Source: Cyclobacteriaceae bacterium (GTDB lineage: Bacteria; Bacteroidota; Bacteroidia; Cytophagales; Cyclobacteriaceae). Taken from it: 64,000 nt of DNA. Positions 28,819 to 35,638 of the stretch are shown here, piece after piece; the first letter of the stretch is position 1; each line of letters opens with the position of its first letter. The stretch covers positions 1,226,492 to 1,290,491 of the forward strand of contig JAHBUE010000001.1 of assembly GCA_019638235.1 (NCBI GenBank). The letters are read 5' to 3'. The translations under genes were made by a program, and so were the position numbers. The notes beneath the pieces are model-generated. The model did not search any database and was not told the origin of the DNA. It saw only the letters and a program-made list of their open reading frames with translations.

Positions 28819-29196
28819 ATGCAAAAAGGGCAAATAGAAATATATAAATCATCGAGAGGAACAGAAATATCAGTATTGTTGGATAACAATACTGTTTGGC
28901 TTGACGCACATCTTATTGCAAATGTTTTTGGCGTAAATCGTCCGGCTATTGTAAAACATATTCAAAACATATATAAATCTGAGGAATTAACAGAGGAATC
29001 AACCTGTTCCATTTTGGAACAGGTTGCCTCAGATGGCAGGCGCAGAAAGATGAACCTTTATAACCTTGACATGATAATATCTGTTGGGTACAGAGTTAAT
29101 TCAAAAAAAGCAACCGATTTTAGAATTTGGGCAACCCAACGGCTCAAAGACCATCTGGTAAATGGCTATATCATCATCCAAAAGCAAGCTGCATGA
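28819..29196 (+). CDS. Short RhuM-like protein (N-terminal domain only)
   Basis: A 125-residue protein that matches only the N-terminal DNA-binding-like part of the RhuM family; full RhuM proteins are usually more than twice as long. The conserved end is visible (ISVGYRVNSKKATDFRIWAT, then RLKDHLVNGY). The next gene repeats the same domain and adds a Fic domain, so this copy is a tandem duplicate or a truncated remnant. Its stop overlaps the next start (ATGA), which argues that it is still translated and coupled. Confidence 0.72.
   Translation: MQKGQIEIYKSSRGTEISVLLDNNTVWLDAHLIANVFGVNRPAIVKHIQNIYKSEELTEESTCSILEQVASDGRRRKMNLYNLDMIISVGYRVNSKKATDFRIWATQRLKDHLVNGYIIIQKQAA
29128..29169 (+). repeat. 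42-bp direct repeat, copy 1 (in the short RhuM gene)
   Basis: These 42 bp match 29508-29549 at 39 positions. Both lie at the end of the RhuM domain (WATQRLKDHLVNGY). Such nucleotide identity between otherwise diverged domains suggests gene conversion or a recombination joint. Confidence 0.75.
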
Positions 29197-30167
29197 GTGA
29201 AGTTATTATATATCAATCTCCCGATAATAGAACTCAAATAGAAGTAAAACTTGAGGGGGAAACGGTATGGCTTAGTCAATATCAGCTTGCCGAATTGTTC
29301 GTAACGGATCGGACATCTATTCAGAAGCACCTAAAAAATATCTATAAAGCCGGAGAATTAGACCAAAAGCAAACTTGTGCAAATTTTACACAAGTTCAGG
29401 AAGAGGGCTTCAAGAGGGTAAAAAGGAAGATTTTGCATTATAATCTGGATGCCATCATATCCGTTGGCTACCGGGTCAATTCCAAACGCGGCACTCAATT
29501 CCGCCAGTGGGCAACCCAACGCCTGAAAGACCATCTGGTAAATGGCTACACCATCAACCAAAAGCGCCTGGAGCAGCTTCAGCAAACCGTTCAACTTATT
29601 GAGCAAAGCGGCAAAACCGAAACCCTTTCGTTACCGGAAGCCAAAGGCTTGTTGGAAATCATTGCCAATTACACGCAAAGCTTTGTGTTGCTCAATCAGT
29701 TCGACAGCAACAAGCTGCCTACCGGCCAACTGAGCGAAAACATTACGTATGAAATTCAATATGATGAAGCCATAAGAACCATTACCGAATTAAAAAAACA
29801 ACTCATTAAAAAGAAAGAAGCAAGCGAACTGTTTGGCAACCAGAAAGACGACAGCTTTGCCGGTATCCTGGGTAATGTTGTTCAATCTTTTGGTGGCGAG
29901 TATCTCTATAAAAGTATTGAAGAGCAGGCAGCGCACTTACTTTATTTTGTAATCAAAAATCATCCGTTCAGCGATGGAAACAAACGCATTGGCGCTTTTT
30001 TGTTTATATGGTTTTTAGAAAAGAATAAACACCGTTTCAAAAAATCGGGCGAATTAAAAATTAACGACAACGCATTAGTAGCACTGGCGCTATTGGTAGC
30101 GCAAAGCAATCCTGCCGACAAGGAGATTATGATAAAACTTATCGTAAATCTTTTAAGGGCGAGTTGA
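29193..30167 (+). CDS. RhuM-Fic/Doc fusion protein
   Basis: A 324-residue protein using the ATG at 29193; the longer frame from 29127 runs into the previous gene. The N-terminal RhuM domain (about 1-125) is followed by a helical linker and a C-terminal Fic/Doc domain with the active-site motif HPFSDGNKR (257-265). That motif has Lys in place of the second Gly of HPFxxGNGR, as in Doc-type enzymes, so kinase-like or NMP-transferring activity on a protein is possible. No separate antitoxin was recognised, though the RhuM part or the short gene upstream could play that role. It is coupled to that gene by ATGA. Confidence 0.85.
   Translation: MSEVIIYQSPDNRTQIEVKLEGETVWLSQYQLAELFVTDRTSIQKHLKNIYKAGELDQKQTCANFTQVQEEGFKRVKRKILHYNLDAIISVGYRVNSKRGTQFRQWATQRLKDHLVNGYTINQKRLEQLQQTVQLIEQSGKTETLSLPEAKGLLEIIANYTQSFVLLNQFDSNKLPTGQLSENITYEIQYDEAIRTITELKKQLIKKKEASELFGNQKDDSFAGILGNVVQSFGGEYLYKSIEEQAAHLLYFVIKNHPFSDGNKRIGAFLFIWFLEKNKHRFKKSGELKINDNALVALALLVAQSNPADKEIMIKLIVNLLRAS
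29508..29549 (+). repeat. 42-bp direct repeat, copy 2 (in the RhuM-Fic gene)
   Basis: Partner of the repeat at 29128-29169, with three mismatches. It encodes the same end of the RhuM domain. Confidence 0.75.
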
Positions 30168-30211
30168 ATTTTGAGCAGATTAAAAGTTGGATTGAAAGAA
30201 ATTTGGTTTAA
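30122..30211 (+). pseudogene. Coding-like C-terminal remnant overlapping the RhuM-Fic end
   Basis: In another frame, overlapping the last 46 bases of the RhuM-Fic gene, 29 residues beginning GDYDKTYRKSFKGELNFEQI and ending in KSWIERNLV plus a stop look like the charged tail of a real protein. There is no start or upstream part. It is either the decayed end of a displaced gene or a chance frame. No family is assigned. Confidence 0.3.
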
Positions 30212-30240
30212 ATAATATAGATACTAAGATAGTAATTGGT

Positions 30241-31425
30241 ATGAAAGACCAGGTATTGGATTTAGTCAGATATGTTTCTTCGTTAAGTACACAGCGTGAT
30301 AAAATATTACAAGCCACCGGAGAGAAGTTTAATATTTTTAGGGTTCTTAACCTGTCAACAAGTGAGACAAGGACACACTCAGCTTTTCTTGCAGAACTTT
30401 TTAATCCTAAAGGAAGTCATGGACAGGGTTCAGTGTTTTTGAAGTTATTCGTTGAACAATTAGGCATCAAAGATTTCGACTTTAAAAATGGGAGTGTCGA
30501 AATTGAAAAATTCGCGGGTTATATTGATGCTGATTATCAAGAAGGCGGAAGAATAGATATTGTTATCACCGATAATAATGGTCAAGGAATAATTATAGAA
30601 AATAAAATATATGCTGGTGACCAGAAGAATCAATTGTTAAGATATCAGAGATTCGGCAAGAATAAATTTATAAACCATCATTTAATTTATTTAACATTAT
30701 TTGGTTCCGAGCCTAGTCCATGGAGTTTAGGTAAAGAGCCAGTTGACGATATTGATAGCTTAAACGACTTCAAGCGTATCTCGTATAAAGAAGATATAGT
30801 CAATTGGCTAAACACTTGCAAAAAAGAAGCCACCCATCATCCTTTATTAAGGGAAACCATTACGCAATACATCAATTTATTAAAAGAATTAACCGGGCAA
30901 ACTATGGACAATCAGCTTAGAAATGAAATAACTGAAAGAATTATTAAAGGTGGCGAAGAGTCTATAAAAGCGATTTTTGAGATACATCATTCTGTCTATC
31001 CTTCTCTTGTTAAAACATTGAATGATACATTGCTTGAAAAATTACCAAGTTGGGGAAAAGAGTTAGCCAAAAAACATGAACTCAAAGAACCTTTAATAGA
31101 AGGTAGCTTAGGTAAAGATGAGGGAGGCATTTATTTCTCTAAAGACACTTGGAGTAAAGTGATGATTGGTTTTGGATTTGAAAATAATAAGTTCTTTTAC
31201 GGAATATGTAGAACAAAATCAGATATTGAAGTTCCGGCAGAACTTCAATACTTAATTCAACAGAGGTTAGGCGAAGCTTCCCAAACTACTGCATGGCCGT
31301 GGTGGCAATGGTATAGCGAAAGCTACGAGCAAACCCTCATTGACGGACATACAGGAGAGTTACTTAGACGTATTGATTTTATTATTTTAGATTTTCGAAA
31401 AAAACTTGAAGGGTTATCCTTATAA
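30241..31425 (+). CDS. PD-(D/E)XK nuclease superfamily protein
   Basis: A 394-residue protein with a PD-(D/E)XK nuclease core near the N-terminus: Asp106 in GGRIDIVIT, then Glu120 and Lys122 in IIIENKIYAGDQ, with Gln129 nearby. This type (PDDEXK_4-like) is frequent in defence islands. The C-terminal half is unrecognised and could bind a partner or substrate. The gene is AT-rich compared with the surrounding core genome. It has no WYL box of its own and probably depends on the RhuM transcript, whose last stop is about 75 bp upstream. Confidence 0.8.
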   Translation: MKDQVLDLVRYVSSLSTQRDKILQATGEKFNIFRVLNLSTSETRTHSAFLAELFNPKGSHGQGSVFLKLFVEQLGIKDFDFKNGSVEIEKFAGYIDADYQEGGRIDIVITDNNGQGIIIENKIYAGDQKNQLLRYQRFGKNKFINHHLIYLTLFGSEPSPWSLGKEPVDDIDSLNDFKRISYKEDIVNWLNTCKKEATHHPLLRETITQYINLLKELTGQTMDNQLRNEITERIIKGGEESIKAIFEIHHSVYPSLVKTLNDTLLEKLPSWGKELAKKHELKEPLIEGSLGKDEGGIYFSKDTWSKVMIGFGFENNKFFYGICRTKSDIEVPAELQYLIQQRLGEASQTTAWPWWQWYSESYEQTLIDGHTGELLRRIDFIILDFRKKLEGLSL

Positions 31426-31434
31426 TGTTCACAA

Positions 31435-31468
31435 CGACATACTTTGGCGTAGCGGCACAGTAGTTTTG
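31435..31468 (+). promoter_or_regulatory. WYL-box promoter of the CxCxxC protein gene
   Basis: Box CGACA-TACTT-TGGCG (31435-31449), 11 bp, then TAGTTTTG (31461-31468). The start codon lies 30 bases downstream. There is no separate -33 element. Confidence 0.8.
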
Positions 31469-31498
31469 TTTTCATAAAAACGAAAACAGGCCGAAAAT

Positions 31499-32170
31499 AT
31501 GCCGGAAGCAACTATAAAATATAAAAACTGGAAACTGATTGTTGACCGGGAGGCAACAATAGCGACCTATCAAAAAATGACCAGCCAGCCGGAAGGATGC
31601 ACGTGTACGCCCTGCGAAAATTATCTTGATAACAGGGAACAGGTTTATCCCAACGAGGTAAAAAAGCTATTCAACCGGTTAGGCATTGATTACAGAAAAG
31701 AATCAGAGGTGTTTGAGAGCGGAAGGTCTGGAAACGGACAGTATTGGTACGGTGGATATTTCTTTTTCATTGGCAGATTTTACCGTGTGCGCAAACGCGA
31801 TAAAAAACACAGAACCAAAATGTCGAAGTTGGTAAGGGAAATGGCTGTCGTAACAAGAACCTTCAGTATTGATTTTTCTAAAAAACCCGATAGCCCGATG
31901 GTTACTGAATTGTTTGAAGACACTACCGGCTTTATTGAAGTTGGCGTGAGCTTTCAAATACCCTGGACAATTGGAGAAGAGAAAGAAGCTAAAATAATGG
32001 ACGGCTGGACGCCAATAAAGCTTTGGTCAACTAAAAATGGATTGGAAATAAAAGACGATTGGGATGAGCCAGCAATTGAAAATAACATAGAAATAAGCCC
32101 TCAAATTAAAAAATTTGTAACCGAAGTGAGGGCGAGGCAGGAAAAAGAAAATTTTACCAAAAACACATGA
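31499..32170 (+). CDS. Uncharacterised protein with CxCxxC motif
   Basis: A 223-residue soluble protein of unrecognised family. It has a Cys cluster at 34, 36 and 39 (GCTCTPCENY), a Tyr/Gly-rich beta segment near residues 78-92 (GQYWYGGYFFF) and a charged tail. The Cys cluster could bind zinc or sense redox state. It stands alone behind a WYL-box promoter between two other controlled units, which makes it part of the island rather than a bystander. No function is proposed. Confidence 0.75.
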   Translation: MPEATIKYKNWKLIVDREATIATYQKMTSQPEGCTCTPCENYLDNREQVYPNEVKKLFNRLGIDYRKESEVFESGRSGNGQYWYGGYFFFIGRFYRVRKRDKKHRTKMSKLVREMAVVTRTFSIDFSKKPDSPMVTELFEDTTGFIEVGVSFQIPWTIGEEKEAKIMDGWTPIKLWSTKNGLEIKDDWDEPAIENNIEISPQIKKFVTEVRARQEKENFTKNT

Positions 32171-32197
32171 ACATTAGGCGCATACAAAAATTTACAA

Positions 32198-32231
32198 CGA
32201 CATACTTTGGCCGGATGGCGCTCTACTTTTG
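32198..32231 (+). promoter_or_regulatory. WYL-box promoter of the SpoU methyltransferase operon
   Basis: Box CGACA-TACTT-TGGCC (32198-32212), 11 bp, then TACTTTTG (32224-32231). The start codon is 19 bases beyond, so the leader is very short. Only the last base of the right half-site differs from the common box. Confidence 0.78.
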
Positions 32232-32250
32232 TGCATGAAACAAAAGAATT

Positions 32251-32742
32251 ATGAGGGGTTATTTCGGAATCGGCATTGAGTACACCAAAAACAAAAAGAA
32301 CATCGGCACGCTTTGGCGCAGCGCCATGCTGTTTAATTCAGCATTTGTTTATACACTGGGCATGCGCTACAAATGGCAGCCTACCGATACGCTCAAAACG
32401 CACCGTCATGTGCCGCTCTTTGAATATTCATCGTTAGATGAACTCCTTCAATCCTTCCCCAAAGACGCAGAACTCGTGGGTGTGGAAATGACGGAAGACG
32501 CTGCCGACATCGTGGACTTTATTCATCCACGGCAATGTATCTACTTGCTGGGCACAGAAGACACCGGGCTTACGCCCGAAGCACTGGAAAAGTGCCACAA
32601 AGTAATCAGGCTGCCCGGCAGGCGTTCTATGAATGTTTCTGTTGCCGGTTCGCTTGTGCTTTACGACAGGTTTTTGAAAGAAAGTTTGCGCATCAATCAA
32701 CGCGACATCGTTTCATTGAAAGAACGTATGGTGTTGAGATAA
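32251..32742 (+). CDS. SpoU/TrmH-family RNA methyltransferase
   Basis: A 163-residue SPOUT-fold 2'-O-methyltransferase with the three SpoU motifs: NIGTLWRSA (about 17-25), YLLGTEDTGL (about 97-106) and SMNVSVAGSLVLYDR (about 127-141), forming the knotted SAM site. It lacks an extra substrate-binding domain, as in small TrmL-like enzymes that modify tRNA. It heads a WYL-box operon with a 59-residue protein, an AAA ATPase and an exonuclease, so it is likely an inducible RNA-modifying enzyme. The RNA target is unknown. Confidence 0.87.
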   Translation: MRGYFGIGIEYTKNKKNIGTLWRSAMLFNSAFVYTLGMRYKWQPTDTLKTHRHVPLFEYSSLDELLQSFPKDAELVGVEMTEDAADIVDFIHPRQCIYLLGTEDTGLTPEALEKCHKVIRLPGRRSMNVSVAGSLVLYDRFLKESLRINQRDIVSLKERMVLR

Positions 32743-32755
32743 AAACATATCAAAA

Positions 32756-32935
32756 ATGAAAAAGAATAGCGCGTTTAAAATGTATGTTGATGAAAACGAC
32801 AACATCACAACGGCAGGCATAAGCACCGGCCATTTTCTTGCTCCGCTCATTAAGAAATTCCTGAAAGATAAACGCGGGAAAAAATGGACACGATTGGAAG
32901 ATAACCCGGGCGCAACCATACCTGAACCCATGTAA
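32756..32935 (+). CDS. 59-residue hypothetical protein
   Basis: A complete small frame (ATG 32756, TAA ending 32935) between the SpoU gene (14 bp gap) and the second AAA ATPase gene (11 bp gap), in the same direction. The product is basic and soluble, with conserved-looking segments MYVDENDNITTAGIST and FLKDKRGKKWTRLEDNPG. Tight spacing on both sides suggests a real operon member. No family was recognised. Confidence 0.6.
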   Translation: MKKNSAFKMYVDENDNITTAGISTGHFLAPLIKKFLKDKRGKKWTRLEDNPGATIPEPM

Positions 32936-32946
32936 AAACCAAAACT

Positions 32947-34005
32947 ATGGAAACAGCTATTGAATATAAACCTCGCTGCGTTGATGTGTATGGAGAACCC
33001 TATTACGATTTAATACCGGAGAAACTCTATTACTTTTATTTTCAAAAAGTACCAAGTTGCATTGTGGTGAGAAACACAAGTGCTAAAAAGATCATCCATT
33101 GGATTGAAACGAATTTACCGGATAAAATTATCGATAAAATCGTGAACGGATATGCCAAAACAAAGCGTGTGTTTTTTGAAGAATCCATATATGTTCTTTC
33201 CATCGACATACTCATTAAAACAGGAAGTGAGCGCGATTGCGTTGAAATTTACTATCACGGAGAGAATGAGCAGGTTCAGGAAATCCTTGAAGCTGCAAAA
33301 AAGTGTAGGGTTAAATCCAGAACATCTTATTTTCATTTAATCGTTCCTGACAGCAATGGTTATGAATTGAACAGGTTAACAAACAGGAAATTCAAAATGC
33401 CGTTGCATCAAAACTATAACGATGATATTAAGGAGGCTCATTCCAGAATCCTGACTTTTCTTAAAAAAGAAACAAACGGGCTTATCCTGTTATACGGAAT
33501 TCCGGGAACGGGTAAATCAACATACATCCGGTATGTAACGGGTTGTATCAGTAAAACAATCATTTTTGTTCCTCCGAACATCGCACAGGATTTAAGCAAT
33601 CCGTCATTTGCCAAATTACTGATGCGCAACCCCAATTCGGTAATCATCATTGAAGACGCAGAAGAGCTTCTGGTTTCGCGCAACCACGAGAGAAACGCGG
33701 GTATTTCCATGTTGCTGAATCTTACGGACGGATTTCTTGGCGCAAGTTTGAATATCCAGTTTATCTGTACGTTCAATACCGGACTTCAAAACATTGATAC
33801 GGCATTATTGCGTAAAGGCCGCCTCAATGCATTGTATGAGTTTAAGCCGCTAACCATTGAAAAATCGAAATCGTTGCTTTCGTCATTGGAGAAAGAAAAC
33901 ATTGAAGTTACAGGGCCGATGACGTTAGCCGATATTTACAATGCCGGTGAGCAGAATTTTAGCTTCAAGCCCGAGCGAAACAAAATTGGTTTCAGAGCAG
34001 CTTGA
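32947..34005 (+). CDS. BCS1-like AAA+ ATPase, copy 2
   Basis: A 352-residue paralogue of the ATPase at 27527-28666. Walker A is GIPGTGKS (184-191), Walker B VIIIEDAEE (about 232-240), sensor 1 lies in CTFNTG and the arginine finger in LRKGRL. Both copies share YNDD(F/I)KE before the core. The first 150 residues differ from copy 1, so the two probably recognise different partners through their N-termini. It overlaps the region just before the exonuclease gene, whose ATG is 2 bp after this stop. Confidence 0.82.
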   Translation: METAIEYKPRCVDVYGEPYYDLIPEKLYYFYFQKVPSCIVVRNTSAKKIIHWIETNLPDKIIDKIVNGYAKTKRVFFEESIYVLSIDILIKTGSERDCVEIYYHGENEQVQEILEAAKKCRVKSRTSYFHLIVPDSNGYELNRLTNRKFKMPLHQNYNDDIKEAHSRILTFLKKETNGLILLYGIPGTGKSTYIRYVTGCISKTIIFVPPNIAQDLSNPSFAKLLMRNPNSVIIIEDAEELLVSRNHERNAGISMLLNLTDGFLGASLNIQFICTFNTGLQNIDTALLRKGRLNALYEFKPLTIEKSKSLLSSLEKENIEVTGPMTLADIYNAGEQNFSFKPERNKIGFRAA

Positions 34006-34007
34006 TT

Positions 34008-34490
34008 ATGGAAGGTAAAACATTCACGGCTATTGATTTTGAAACTGCACAAGGCTATCGCTGGAGTATTTGCCAGGTGGGTTTGGTGAGGGTAGTGAAC
34101 GGGATTATTACCGGCAAGATTGACCTTCTTGTGCAGCCTCCGGACAATTACTACTGGAAAAATTTTGTTGACCTACACGGCATTTCATGGAACATGACCA
34201 AAAACGCCCCTGCTTTCGATGAGGTATGGCCGGTTATTGAGCCGTACATACGCGGGCAGCATGTTGTGGCGCACAACAGCGCGTTTGATTTCAGTTGCAT
34301 CCGGCAGGCGTTGGCATGGTATGGAATTGACGAGCCTGAATATACCGGCCATTGCACATACCGGATTTACGGGAAGTCGTTAAGCCGGTTGTGCGAGCAG
34401 TACGGAATCGGCCTCAACCACCACAACGCGCTTTCGGATGCAATGGCTTGCGCTGAGTTGTTTTTACAGCACCTGAAAAACGATGAATAA
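34008..34490 (+). CDS. DEDDh 3'-5' exonuclease (DnaQ-like)
   Basis: A protein of about 160 residues (ATG at 34008; the TTG at 34002 overlaps the previous gene) with the DEDDh exonuclease motifs: Exo I Asp10 and Glu12 in AIDFETA, Exo II VAHNSAFDFS and Exo III HHNALSDAMA. It is a stand-alone proofreading-type domain acting on DNA or RNA 3' ends. As last gene of the SpoU operon it may trim damaged or foreign nucleic acid. A 128-bp palindromic repeat follows. Confidence 0.88.
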   Translation: MEGKTFTAIDFETAQGYRWSICQVGLVRVVNGIITGKIDLLVQPPDNYYWKNFVDLHGISWNMTKNAPAFDEVWPVIEPYIRGQHVVAHNSAFDFSCIRQALAWYGIDEPEYTGHCTYRIYGKSLSRLCEQYGIGLNHHNALSDAMACAELFLQHLKNDE

Positions 34491-34499
34491 ACTTAACCC

Positions 34500-34627
34500 G
34501 TCATTGCGAGGATACGAAGGGTGGGAAGCGGGGAGGGTGACGAAGCAATCCCATGTTATGACAGCACTGCTCTCTATTCTGGGATTGCTTCGCTCCATCG
34601 CGCATCTTCGCTTCCGCTCGCAATGAC
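34500..34627. repeat. 128-bp nested palindromic repeat
   Basis: GTCATTGCGAG (34500-34510) and its inverse CTCGCAATGAC (34617-34627) enclose a second inverted pair, CGAAGCAATCCC (34541-34552) and GGGATTGCTTCG (34580-34591). GTCATTGCGAG/GAAGCAATC palindromes are a widespread intergenic repeat type. It separates the exonuclease gene from the regulator. Confidence 0.75.
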
Positions 34628-34672
34628 GGTTTTTTTTATTGTTTTGCGTAACATTAATTAAAGAGTACACTA

Positions 34673-34706
34673 CGACACATTTTGTCGCAGTTGCGAAATA
34701 GTTTTG
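34673..34706 (+). promoter_or_regulatory. WYL-box promoter of the WYL regulator, perfect palindrome
   Basis: CGACA-CATTT-TGTCG (34673-34687) is a perfect 5+5 inverted repeat, followed after 11 bp by TAGTTTTG (34699-34706). The start codon is 16 bases beyond. This is the most symmetric of the five boxes and suggests a dimeric regulator that controls its own gene. Confidence 0.82.
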
Positions 34707-34722
34707 GGGTAAAAAACAGTAT

Positions 34723-35625
34723 ATGTCGAAACGAGAATATTTTCTGCGCTATTCGCTTATCCTCAAGCGGCTTCAAAAGGGAGAGGCCACTTTTGACGAG
34801 ATAAGCGGTTACTTAGAGCGTGAGTCGGAACTCCTTGATTATGACCTGACGATTTCCAAACGAACCTTTCAGCGCGACCTGAACGAGATACGCGATATTT
34901 TTCAAGTGGATATTCAGTACGACTTTTCACGAAAAGTATATTTCGTTTCTGACGGTAATCGATCGGAAGTTACCGGCCGTATGCTGGAAGCTTTCGATAT
35001 GTTCAACGCGCTGAACCTGACCGATGACCTGTCGCAATTCATTCACTTTGAAAAACGGAAAGCGCAGGGAACAGAACATTTTTACGGCTTGCTCCATTGC
35101 ATCAAGAACCGGCTTGTGGTGCGGTTCCCCTACCTGAAGTTCGAGGAAGACGAGATCACCAAACGCGAAGCCGAGCCGTATGCGCTGAAAGAATTTAAAG
35201 GCAGGTGGTATCTTCTGGCCAACGATCAAAAAGACGGTATGTTAAAAACATTCGGCTTAGACCGGATTCAGGAACTGGAGATCACGAAAAAGAAATTTCA
35301 ATGGCCGGTGGGCTTCAATGCCAACGAACTGTTCAGGGATTATTTCGGCATCATCAGCACCGCAGAAAGGGAACCCGAAGAAGTTGTTTTGTCGTTTGAT
35401 CCCTTCCAGGGAAAGTACGTTAAGTCCTTCCCCCTGCATGAATCACAAAAAGTCATTACTGACAACGATACGGAAACGAGGATAAGGCTTTCCGTACACA
35501 TTACTTACGATTTTGTAGTGGAGCTGCTTTCGTTCGGGGGAAGGGTAAAAATAATTTCGCCCGTGAGCCTTCAAAAAGAAGTACGTAACGCGTACAGAAG
35601 TGCGTTAAGCCAATATAAAAAGTGA
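34723..35625 (+). CDS. WYL-domain transcriptional regulator
   Basis: A 300-residue regulator: an N-terminal winged HTH (about 1-70, with ISKRTFQRDLNEIRDIF typical of the DeoR-like helix), a WYL domain (about 120-200, with the eponymous WYL in GRWYLLA) and a C-terminal WCX-type region (about 225-300). WYL proteins sense nucleic acid or other ligands and often control defence or DNA-damage genes, as activators (PafBC, DriD) or repressors (BrxR, CapW). The palindrome in its own promoter also precedes four other units in the island, so it is the likely master regulator. Confidence 0.9.
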   Translation: MSKREYFLRYSLILKRLQKGEATFDEISGYLERESELLDYDLTISKRTFQRDLNEIRDIFQVDIQYDFSRKVYFVSDGNRSEVTGRMLEAFDMFNALNLTDDLSQFIHFEKRKAQGTEHFYGLLHCIKNRLVVRFPYLKFEEDEITKREAEPYALKEFKGRWYLLANDQKDGMLKTFGLDRIQELEITKKKFQWPVGFNANELFRDYFGIISTAEREPEEVVLSFDPFQGKYVKSFPLHESQKVITDNDTETRIRLSVHITYDFVVELLSFGGRVKIISPVSLQKEVRNAYRSALSQYKK

Positions 35626-35638
35626 ACAGGCGTCAGTA

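Noticed and set aside
29127..29192. Longer start for the RhuM-Fic gene
   Set aside because: The extra 22 residues overlap the preceding RhuM gene in another frame; the ATG at 29193 forms a clean ATGA overlap and begins like other RhuM proteins.
27467..34706. The boxes as a CRISPR-like repeat array
   Set aside because: The copies are kilobases apart and each lies before a gene with a -7 element at fixed spacing.
27467..35625. Island as a prophage or integrative element
   Set aside because: No integrase, transposase, capsid gene or flanking attachment repeats were seen.
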